DNA of 10,681 nt from a bacterium (GTDB taxonomy: Bacteria; Oederibacteriota; Muellerivitia; Muellerivitales; Muellerivitaceae). The notes beneath the pieces are model-generated. The model had not been told where the DNA came from, made no database searches, and saw nothing but the letters and a program-made list of their open reading frames with translations. The stretch is taken from positions 1 through 10,681 of the forward strand of contig JAICXI010000020.1 of assembly GCA_025980505.1 (NCBI GenBank), in the 5' to 3' direction. Positions within the stretch are counted from its first letter, which is position 1. Every line of letters begins with the position of its first letter. Shown in pieces: positions 1-5,030 of this stretch. Both the position numbers and the translations under genes were made by a program.

Positions 1-126
1 CAGCGCGGGATTGATTCCACCACTGCAGCGATCACCGGGGCGATTTCAGCCAATTCAGTTCACACCGCGCCGCTGGCGCTGGCAAAAGCGGCAACGTCCG
101 CTGCCTTGGCCCAGGGCGCGACGGCG
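1..126 (+). other. Fragment resembling the C-terminal extension of an ECF-type sigma-70 factor
   Basis: Frame 1 of the plus strand is open from the first base and reads as an Ala/Thr/Ser-rich segment containing AITGAISANSVHTAPLALAK followed by AATSAALAQGATA. From memory, this resembles the hydrophobic alanine-rich segment after the DNA-binding region in extended sigma-70-family proteins of Verrucomicrobia and related environmental bacteria, where phrases like SANSVQTAPxxLA and ALAKGA recur. The likeness may run on to about position 141 (APVSTPT). Beyond that the same bases encode PurB on the other strand, and the plus frame continues as a meaningless shadow to a stop near 291. The segment is inverted relative to purB and lacks its upstream part. 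It is either the tip of a chimeric contig or a real rearrangement. The family call is recognition only, without a search. Confidence 0.4.
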
Positions 127-745
127 CCGGTTTCAACCCCAACAGCCGGCAGACATGCTTTTCCACCCTTGGGTCGATGTTGGCGAAGGTCCCCACGGCC
201 CCGGAAACCTTGCCTACCGCCATATGTTTCCGCGCCTGTTGGAGGCGTTCGATTTGACGGCCCACTTCGTCGTACCAAAGGGCCATTTTAAGGCCGAAGG
301 TCACGGGTTCAGCATGCACCCCGTGGGTCCGGCCGATCATCATGCTATACCGGTGCGCCTTGGATTGGCCCCTCAAAACCTTCCTCAAGCGCCGGAGTTG
401 GGCCAACAGGAGGTCGGAAGCCGCCGTCAATTGCAGGGCCTGGGCCGTGTCCACCACGTCCGTCGAGGTGAGGCCCAAGTGGATGAAACGCGAGGAAGGG
501 CCGACGTTTTCGGCCACGGAAGTTAAAAAGGAAATCAGGTCGTGGTTGGTTCTGCGCTCGATGGCCTCGATGCGTTTGACGGAGAATTTGGCCTTTTTCC
601 GGATGGCGGCCAGGTCTTTTCGGGGGACACGGCCCAAGCGGGCCCAAGCTTCGCAAGCGGCGATTTCCACCTTGAGCCAGGATTCGTACTTGGCCTGTTC
701 CGACCAAAGGGCGCCCATTGCCGGCAAGGTGTAACGCGGTATCAA
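32..745 (-). CDS. purB: Adenylosuccinate lyase, N-terminal half only (3' part replaced)
   Basis: PurB removes fumarate from SAICAR and from adenylosuccinate in purine synthesis. I chose the TTG at 745: it gives MIPRYTLPAMGALWSEQAKY, the usual family N-terminus, and has AGGGGG five bases upstream. A longer open frame back to 946 adds residues unlike the family. Visible motifs are the HLGLTSTDVVDTAQALQL segment and the GRTHGVHAEPVTFG segment with a catalytic-site His, then GAVGTFANIDPRVEKHVC. About 208 residues (745 to 122) look like normal PurB against a usual length near 430. After LLGLKPAP the expected STQVxQRDRHAE segment is missing and the frame runs through unrelated residues to a stop at 32. 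The SSxMPxKxN signature loop and the C-terminal domain are absent. No frame of 1-121 restores them, so this is a junction rather than a simple frameshift. Confidence 0.9.
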   Translation of the reverse strand: MIPRYTLPAMGALWSEQAKYESWLKVEIAACEAWARLGRVPRKDLAAIRKKAKFSVKRIEAIERRTNHDLISFLTSVAENVGPSSRFIHLGLTSTDVVDTAQALQLTAASDLLLAQLRRLRKVLRGQSKAHRYSMMIGRTHGVHAEPVTFGLKMALWYDEVGRQIERLQQARKHMAVGKVSGAVGTFANIDPRVEKHVCRLLGLKPAPSRPGPRQRTLPLLPAPAARCELNWLKSPR

Positions 746-908
746 AACAACCCCCTCATCAAAAGTCTTAAATCCGGAAGTTCTTGGCCTTGAGTTAAGG
801 CGGCTTCTCCCCCGGCGGGCCGGGTCCCAAACCATAACGGGGGGCTCAAAATTCCAAATTTCGAACGGCGAAACGAATGGCGTGGAAAGGAAATCGGCCG
901 GGGAAAAC
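746..908 (-). promoter_or_regulatory. Long 5' leader of purB with small hairpins
   Basis: About 160 bases separate the proposed purB transcription start from the TTG start codon. The stretch holds a GC-rich perfect hairpin at 811-824 (CCCGGC, two-base loop, GCCGGG) and a weaker one at 789-803 (GCCTT/AAGGC). Neither is followed by a T-run on the minus strand, so they do not look like terminators. The AGGGGG at 751-756 is the purB ribosome binding site. I do not recognise a purine riboswitch core. A regulatory role is inference from the leader length only. Confidence 0.3.
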
Positions 909-914
909 GGCAAC

Positions 915-943
915 AGTATAGGGGACTTCCCCTGTTCCACCAA
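915..943 (-). promoter_or_regulatory. Candidate sigma-70 promoter of purB
   Basis: On the minus strand TTGGTG (943-938) is followed after exactly 17 bases by TATACT (920-915), which matches five of six bases of the -10 consensus. Transcription would start near 908. The -35 box begins directly after the T-run of the nfu terminator. The spacer contains a perfect dyad, listed separately. Confidence 0.5.
920..933 (-). promoter_or_regulatory. Palindrome inside the purB promoter spacer, possible operator
   Basis: The minus strand reads AGGGGA-AG-TCCCCT, a perfect dyad with six-base arms and a two-base centre. It sits between the -35 and -10 boxes and overlaps the first base of the -10. A repressor bound here would occlude the promoter. 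The repressor is unknown, and I do not claim it is PurR. Confidence 0.35.
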
Positions 944-971
944 CAAAAAAACCCATCCCCTGGGGGATGGG
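944..971 (-). terminator. Intrinsic terminator after nfu
   Basis: Read on the minus strand, CCCATCCC, a CCAG loop and GGGATGGG form a perfect 8-bp stem (971-952) followed at once by seven T residues (951-945). It begins 18 bases after the nfu stop codon and abuts the purB -35 box. This is a classic Rho-independent terminator and separates nfu from purB. Confidence 0.9.
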
Positions 972-989
972 CGCGGACCTTCCGGCGGT

Positions 990-1211
990 TTATACCGCGA
1001 TGACCTCCCGAACTTCCGGGACTTGTTCCTTCACCAACCGTTCCACTCCCTGTCTCAAGGTCATCATGGAACCGGGACAAGTGCTGCAAACACCCCGCAA
1101 ATGGACCCGGACGGTTCCGTCTTCCGTGACGTTGATGAGTTCAACATCTCCGCCGTCGGCTTGCAACAGGGGGCGGATTTCCCTCAAAACTTCCTCCACT
1201 TTTTCCCGCAC
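990..1211 (-). CDS. nfu: NifU C-terminal-domain (Nfu-type) iron-sulfur cluster scaffold protein
   Basis: This small single-domain protein matches the NifU C-terminal/Nfu family, whose members hold an Fe-S cluster between paired CxxC motifs of a dimer and pass it to client enzymes in the cytoplasm. Diagnostic segments are IRPLLQADGGDVELINV near the N-terminus, GVCSTCPGSMMTLRQGVE with the CSTC ligand pair, and the C-terminal VPEVREVIAV. The preferred start is GTG at 1211, giving MREKVEEVLREIRPLLQADG and 73 residues, a normal length for stand-alone domains. A GAGGGG ribosome binding site lies just upstream, with GAGG five bases from the GTG. In-frame alternatives are ATG at 1232 (80 residues) and TTG at 1259 (89 residues), neither with a good ribosome binding site. 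The first bases of those extensions look like a promoter instead. It is followed by its own terminator, so it is probably monocistronic. Confidence 0.9.
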   Translation of the reverse strand: MREKVEEVLREIRPLLQADGGDVELINVTEDGTVRVHLRGVCSTCPGSMMTLRQGVERLVKEQVPEVREVIAV

Positions 1212-1230
1212 GGTCCCCTCTTTCGGCCCC

Positions 1231-1259
1231 ATCTTACGGACCGTCCATTCCCAAGTCAA
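1231..1259 (-). promoter_or_regulatory. Candidate sigma-70 promoter of nfu
   Basis: On the minus strand TTGACT (1259-1254), 17 bases, then TAAGAT (1236-1231). Transcription would begin near 1224, leaving a leader of about 13 bases that is mostly the GAGGGG ribosome binding site of the GTG start at 1211. A perfect hairpin dyad, AACCTT with a three-base loop and AAGGTT, lies just upstream at 1271-1285 and could be an operator or chance. The promoter overlaps an alternative in-frame extension of nfu, so the two readings exclude each other. Confidence 0.4.
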
Positions 1260-1345
1260 CGCACCCGGGAAACCTTCAAAAGGTTGAACCCCAAAGGCAC
1301 CCCGAAAGACAACCCAAACTTTTTTCGTTGTTTTCCACCCATCGT

Positions 1346-1381
1346 CTTTCGCCGTTCTTGGCGCCTTCGCGGCTTTGGGGT
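1346..1381. repeat. Degenerate 9-bp-period repeat in the nfu-surE intergenic region
   Basis: Four consecutive 9-base units on the plus strand read CTTTCGCCG, TTCTTGGCG, CCTTCGCGG and CTTTGGGGT. On the minus strand this is the AAG-GCGCC-AAG-ACGGCG-AAAG style of low-complexity repeat that I recall between genes in many environmental genomes. No coding sense is visible in it. Its function is unknown. Confidence 0.4.
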
Positions 1382-1396
1382 TCCCTTATTCTTTTC

Positions 1397-1640
1397 GGAA
1401 CGATGCACTTGGCGTCAGTTGGCGGTTGATTGGACGTCCATCCCCCTCTCCCTCGAGGGGAGCCCTTCGAGGGCCTCAGGGCAAAAGGGCCGGGGTGAGG
1501 GTGATTTCATGGCTTTCACCACACCCTTCGCCCACCCCATCTCCCCAAAAGCTCTCATCGGGAATAACCCCTAGGGTCCCATCCAAACCGCGACGCAAGG
1601 GGCGGGGGTTGTTGGAAACTGACGCCAAGTGCATCGTTCC
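1397..1640. mobile_element. MITE-like element with perfect 24-bp terminal inverted repeats
   Basis: Bases 1397-1420 are the exact reverse complement of 1617-1640 over all 24 positions; the outer ends read GGAACGATGCAC and GTGCATCGTTCC. The 244-bp unit carries no convincing open frame and no transposase. One base outside each end there is a 7-bp direct repeat TTCTTTT (1389-1395 and 1642-1648), a possible target-site duplication if the element is one base longer on each side. The right copy overlaps the surE stop codon, so the element sits directly behind surE without breaking it. The size, the inverted ends and the lack of genes fit a non-autonomous miniature transposable element. The alternative is a dispersed structural repeat that forms a long RNA stem at the 3' end of the surE message. 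Confidence 0.6.
1441..1510. repeat. REP-like GC-rich palindromic block inside the MITE-like element
   Basis: The block contains CCCTCTCCCTCGAGGGG, then the small hairpin GCCCT-TCG-AGGGC (1462-1474), and ends with GGGCCGGGGTGAGGGTGA. I recall this CCCTCTCCC...GGGTGAGGGTGA style as a widespread intergenic repeat in bacterial genomes. It can fold on itself. The similarity is by eye. Confidence 0.4.
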
Positions 1641-1646
1641 CTTCTT

Positions 1647-2435
1647 TTATTCGGCATCTTCCGGATCCATCCAGGACCTGTCGTCCCAGGGCCAGTCGGA
1701 AAAATGCGGAAAATGGTGCTTAGCCGTCAGGTCCAAGTGCAAAGGCGTCACCGAAATGAAGCCTTGCTGGACTTTGGCCACATCCGAATCCGGGTGTTCC
1801 AGGGATGGTTCGCTGGGGCTGTTGAGGACGTATTTAAAGTGGCCCTGTAGTTCCGAGTGGGGCTCCAAGTCGTCCACGTGGCGGAATAAGCCCTGGTGGG
1901 TCAGGGCCGTACCGCGGATGGCGGAAGGCTCCAACGGCGGCACGTTGACATTCAAAAACACGCCCGGGGCCAGCCCCTTGTCGCGCACCCAGCCGGCGAT
2001 TTTCCGGGCGAACCGGGCGCTCGCGTTGAAATTCTTGTAAGTATGGCTGGTCAGGGAGAAGGCCAGGGCGGGGATTCCCAAAAGGACGGCTTCCGCGGCG
2101 GCAGCAACCGTGCCGGAGTAAAGGATGAGTGAACCGTAATTGGCCCCCTGGTTGATGCCGGAGATCACCAGGTCCGGTTTCCACGGAAGCAGTCGTAAAA
2201 CGGCGATGCGCACGCAGTCGGCGGGTGTACTGGCCACCCGGAAGGCGAAAGCCGCCCCGGGCCAGTCCACGGCCCTGGCTTGGAAAGGCGTATTCAGGGA
2301 AATGGAATGGCCGGTGGCGCTGGCCTGCTTGTCGGGGGCCGACAAGGCGATCTCCCCCAAGGGCCGGACCGCCTCGAAAAGGGCCTTGAATCCCGGCGCG
2401 TCAATGCCGTCATCGTTGGTCAGGAGAATACGCAT
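1647..2435 (-). CDS. surE: 5'/3'-nucleotidase SurE
   Basis: SurE is a metal-dependent phosphatase that removes phosphate from nucleoside monophosphates, often linked to stress or stationary-phase survival. The 262-residue product starts MRILLTNDDGIDAPGF. The known metal/catalytic positions of the family are all present and in the usual numbering: Asp8, Asp9, Ser39 and Asn95. Other signatures are STPADCVRIA near residue 69 and SGINQGANYG then YSGTVAAAAEA around residues 92-115. The length is normal (about 250-270). The ATG at 2435 gives the canonical N-terminus, but no Shine-Dalgarno-like sequence precedes it. The gene starts 86 bp after the bamA stop with a hairpin-forming repeat between, so it is probably co-transcribed with bamA. 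The MITE-like element begins at its stop codon and no separate T-run terminator is visible. Confidence 0.95.
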   Translation of the reverse strand: MRILLTNDDGIDAPGFKALFEAVRPLGEIALSAPDKQASATGHSISLNTPFQARAVDWPGAAFAFRVASTPADCVRIAVLRLLPWKPDLVISGINQGANYGSLILYSGTVAAAAEAVLLGIPALAFSLTSHTYKNFNASARFARKIAGWVRDKGLAPGVFLNVNVPPLEPSAIRGTALTHQGLFRHVDDLEPHSELQGHFKYVLNSPSEPSLEHPDSDVAKVQQGFISVTPLHLDLTAKHHFPHFSDWPWDDRSWMDPEDAE

Positions 2436-2450
2436 GGGAAACAGCTTTCA

Positions 2451-2516
2451 GCGGTTAGCGGTTGTCGGTCAGCCTGGATCCTTCAAGCAAATTGCTGACA
2501 GCCGACGGCTAACCGC
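2451..2516. repeat. Imperfect 23-bp inverted repeat between bamA and surE
   Basis: Bases 2451-2473 and 2494-2516 are reverse complements at 19 of 23 positions, separated by 20 bases. Both outer ends carry GCGGTTAGC or its complement, and the inner ends carry GTCAGC/GCTGAC. The style matches the CAGC-GGTTAGCGG-TCAGC family of dispersed intergenic repeats seen in many environmental genomes. It lacks a T-run, so it is not a standard terminator. It could stabilise bamA mRNA or lower surE expression. Confidence 0.6.
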
Positions 2517-2521
2517 GGTCG

Positions 2522-4849
2522 TTAAAAAAGGTCCCCCAGGTTGAAATGGAGAACACCGCTGGACGGGGCGGCCAATTGCGAAAGGTTGGATTCAATGGGC
2601 CATCCATAATCCAAACGGATGGCCATCACGGTGCCCGGGATGGTCAGGCGGAGCCCCACGCCGGCCCCATATTGGACATGGGATTCGCTCGTGTTCCAGA
2701 TACTGCTCCAGGCATCACCCGCGTCGAAGAAGACCACCCCCCGCAAGGGCCCCACCAGGGCATGTTTGAGTTCCGTGTTGGAAACGAACAGGGAGTTTCC
2801 CCCGACCAAGGGTCCCACCGTCCGTTCGTTGTAACCGCGGATGGTGTCCGTACCGCCCGCGAAGAATTTTTCGTAAAGCGGAATGTCGGTGTAACCGCGC
2901 CCCGGAAACCAATAGCCCTGGGCCACGCCCAGGCGGACGTGCTCGCCGAGGACAAATCCACCCGGCAAGGGGATGAAGTCGCTGCTGTCGCCGATGAATT
3001 TGATGAAATTGTTGTCGAAGCCCAGGGGGCCGCCCGCGAACTCGATGGAAAGCTGGTGCTTCCATCCCGTGGTCGGGTCGAAATAATTGTCCCGGCTGTC
3101 AAAAACGATCCGGGGCGTAATGCTGCTGGTGGTGGTATTGGAAGGCAGGATAAATTGGGGGGAGGAGGGATTGGTGTAGTACTGGTCCACATTGGTGATT
3201 TGGACATTTTCCAAGGTGTAGGTGCCGAAAACACTCCAATAACGGCTGAGCTTCCGTCCCACGCTGATGGAGCCGCCGGCCTGCACCTCGCTGTAAAGCT
3301 GGGTGGAGCCGGTGGGGTCCGGAACCGCGCTCAAGAAAACCTGCATCGTATCGAAAACGTTGAGCCCCAAGGAGGTCGGGGTGTTGAAAAGCCACGGCTC
3401 GGTGAATCCAAGGCTGAAGCTGGTCATGACCGCGCCGACCTCGACGTTGATGCTCGCGTGCTGGCCTTTTCCGAACAAATTGGCTTCTTCCAGCTTGATG
3501 TTGCCCACGAAGCCGTCCACGGAGCTGTAACCGCCGCCGACGCTGATGGATCCGGTCTTGCGTTCTTTGACCCGGAAGATCAGCACTTCCTTGCCCGGCT
3601 CGTCGCCCGGCTCCACTTCCGGGTTCACTTCGTCGAAAAAGCCGAGGTTGTAAAGGTTTTGCGCCGAAGCACGTATCTTGGCGGCCTCGAATTTGTCCCC
3701 CGCCTTGATTTCCAGTTCCCGGCGGATGACGTAGTCCCTCGTCTTATAGTTGCCGACGATTTTCACGTCCTGGACATAGGCCACCTGGCCCTCGGAAATC
3801 TGGAAGCCGATATCGACCTTTTTCAGTTCGTCGTCATAGTTCAGGTTGGGGTTGACGACGGAATAAATATAACCCTTGTCGGCATAGAGCGTCCTGATCT
3901 TGCGGGCGCCGTCGTCCAGGTCCTTCTTACGGAGAAGGTCCCCTTTTTTAATGCCGAATTGTTTCGACAGTTCGTCGTCATCGAACAACACATTCCCCTG
4001 GAACTTGACGCCCCCCAAGGTGTATTTATCGCCTTCCTTGACGTGGACGGTGATATAGACGCGGTTTTTCCGCGGGTCCAGCTTTTCCGAATGGTCCAAG
4101 ACCACGGCCTTTAAATAGCCTTCGTTATGGTAAAAGTCCTCGATCTTTTTCATATCGTCTTCCAGCAGGTCCGGTTTGTACTTGTCCCCTTCCTTGTTGT
4201 CCTGGGTCTGGCCGGCGATTTTTTTACTGCTGAAAGCCTCGGCACCGACCACGGCGATGCCCCCGATTTTGATCTGGGGGCCCTCGGAAATATGGAGGGT
4301 CACGTCCACCGAATTATCTTTGGGGTTGGCTTGGGTTTGGGAAGTCACGAGGACGCCCGAATAGCCCTCCTCCAGATAGGCTTTTTTGATGGTTTGCAAA
4401 TCATCGTTGAGCTTGGATTGGTCGAAAGCCGATTTAGGGGCGGACTTCATCTCGTCCAGGAATTTCTTGGCGTCCCACTTTTTATTGCCCACAAAGGTGA
4501 TTTTTTCAATGATGGGCCTCTCTTCGACCTGGAAAGTCAGGGCCACCTGGCCGGGTTTCTCCCCCGGTTCGGCGTCCACCTTCACGTCCTTAAAGTTGCC
4601 CATGGAAAAAAGGTTGTGGATGTCATCACGGACCTTTTGGAGGGAGAACAAGTCCCCTTCCTTTTCCTCGATATGCCCGTAAATGATGAGATTGGAGACA
4701 TTCTTGTTTCCTTCCACCTTGATGGCGGAGATCTTGGGGGCGGGGCCGTCGGTTTGGGCGAAAAGAGGAATGGCGGAAGCGCCCCAAAGCAACCCCAGGG
4801 CGAGGCACCCGAACTTCACTTGAAATTTCATGGGAAATCGCAAAAACAA
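2522..4849 (-). CDS. bamA: Outer membrane protein assembly factor BamA
   Basis: BamA is the outer-membrane core of the BAM machine, which folds and inserts beta-barrel proteins. The 775-residue product has a Sec signal peptide (hydrophobic run about residues 13-31, cleavage probably after LFA). Five POTRA domains follow, at about 38-110, 111-190, 191-273, 274-354 and 355-430; several end in the typical I/V-S/K-EG or VEE/VKER pattern. The barrel spans about 431-775. Barrel landmarks are LGFTEPWLF (479-488), the lid-loop motif IRGY (670-673) within GGTDTIRGYNER, and a C-terminal strand ending LHFNLGDLF with the final Phe required of the beta-signal. The start is TTG at 4849, because GGAGG lies six bases upstream; an in-frame ATG at 4831 has no such site. 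It lies downstream of the tamB-like gene and upstream of surE. skp and lpxD, which often follow bamA in Proteobacteria, are not here. Confidence 0.97.
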   Translation of the reverse strand: MFLRFPMKFQVKFGCLALGLLWGASAIPLFAQTDGPAPKISAIKVEGNKNVSNLIIYGHIEEKEGDLFSLQKVRDDIHNLFSMGNFKDVKVDAEPGEKPGQVALTFQVEERPIIEKITFVGNKKWDAKKFLDEMKSAPKSAFDQSKLNDDLQTIKKAYLEEGYSGVLVTSQTQANPKDNSVDVTLHISEGPQIKIGGIAVVGAEAFSSKKIAGQTQDNKEGDKYKPDLLEDDMKKIEDFYHNEGYLKAVVLDHSEKLDPRKNRVYITVHVKEGDKYTLGGVKFQGNVLFDDDELSKQFGIKKGDLLRKKDLDDGARKIRTLYADKGYIYSVVNPNLNYDDELKKVDIGFQISEGQVAYVQDVKIVGNYKTRDYVIRRELEIKAGDKFEAAKIRASAQNLYNLGFFDEVNPEVEPGDEPGKEVLIFRVKERKTGSISVGGGYSSVDGFVGNIKLEEANLFGKGQHASINVEVGAVMTSFSLGFTEPWLFNTPTSLGLNVFDTMQVFLSAVPDPTGSTQLYSEVQAGGSISVGRKLSRYWSVFGTYTLENVQITNVDQYYTNPSSPQFILPSNTTTSSITPRIVFDSRDNYFDPTTGWKHQLSIEFAGGPLGFDNNFIKFIGDSSDFIPLPGGFVLGEHVRLGVAQGYWFPGRGYTDIPLYEKFFAGGTDTIRGYNERTVGPLVGGNSLFVSNTELKHALVGPLRGVVFFDAGDAWSSIWNTSESHVQYGAGVGLRLTIPGTVMAIRLDYGWPIESNLSQLAAPSSGVLHFNLGDLF

Positions 4850-4855
4850 ACCGTT

Positions 4856-4860
4856 CCTCC
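4856..4860 (-). promoter_or_regulatory. Shine-Dalgarno site that fixes the bamA TTG start
   Basis: The minus strand reads GGAGG, then AACGGT, then the TTG at 4849, a full anti-SD match at the ideal six-base spacing. The ATG six codons downstream is preceded by GATTTCCC, which has no match. This favours a TTG start and a signal peptide beginning MFLRFPMKF. Confidence 0.75.
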
Positions 4861-4880
4861 CGCGTTGTCTAAGGATAAGC

Positions 4881-4914
4881 CTTAACAGGATATGTCAGGG
4901 ATCGACTTAACAGG
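4881..4914 (-). repeat. Pair of 9-bp direct repeats in the bamA leader
   Basis: CTTAACAGG (plus-strand reading) occurs at 4881-4889 and again at 4906-4914, with 25 bp from start to start. Both copies lie between the proposed bamA transcription start (near 4923) and its ribosome binding site. Such spacing could suit tandem binding of a regulator, but no known site is recognised. The copy nearer the gene overlaps a small hairpin, TAAGG-CTTAT-CCTTA on the minus strand. Confidence 0.45.
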
Positions 4915-4929
4915 GTCACAAAGACGCGC

Positions 4930-4959
4930 ATTCTAGCATGGCCACGTCAAAATCAGCAA
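4930..4959 (-). promoter_or_regulatory. Candidate extended -10 promoter of bamA
   Basis: On the minus strand TTGCTG (4959-4954), 18 bases, then TAGAAT (4935-4930), directly preceded by TGC, an extended -10 element. TAGAAT matches five of six consensus bases; the -35 is weak. The start would be near 4923, about 73 bases before the TTG of bamA. This allows bamA and surE to be transcribed apart from the tamB-like gene. The remaining gap, 4960-5030, shows nothing else beyond a weak GC-rich dyad after the tamB stop. Confidence 0.45.
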
Positions 4960-5030
4960 CGACATACGGCGTTTATTTGGACGCGCGGATGGGAAGGGCG
5001 GGCCGCACGGCGGGGGGACAAATCCGGCTG

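Noticed and set aside
32..121. Simple frameshift near the purB 3' end
   Set aside because: I translated all three minus frames of 1-121 and none resumes the expected PurB sequence, so a single indel cannot explain the break.
811..824. GC-rich hairpin in the purB leader as a terminator or attenuator
   Set aside because: No T-run follows on the minus strand and no competing stem was evident; it is kept only as a leader structure.
746..946. N-terminal extension of PurB to a start at 946
   Set aside because: The extra residues are unlike the family, they cover the promoter and leader, and TTG at 745 gives the conserved MIPRYTLP start with a good ribosome binding site.
1441..1510. CRISPR-like repeats in the GC-rich intergenic block
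   Set aside because: The blocks are palindromic and irregular, with no constant repeat-spacer spacing and no cas genes nearby.
882..1574. A 230-codon plus-strand open frame across nfu and the MITE-like element
   Set aside because: It runs antisense through nfu, a terminator and repeats, and its translation is low-complexity with no known motif.
2546..4114. A 522-codon open frame on the plus strand opposite bamA
   Set aside because: It is antisense to a clearly recognised BamA, its translation shows no domain, and it reflects the stop-poor codon pattern of the minus-strand gene.
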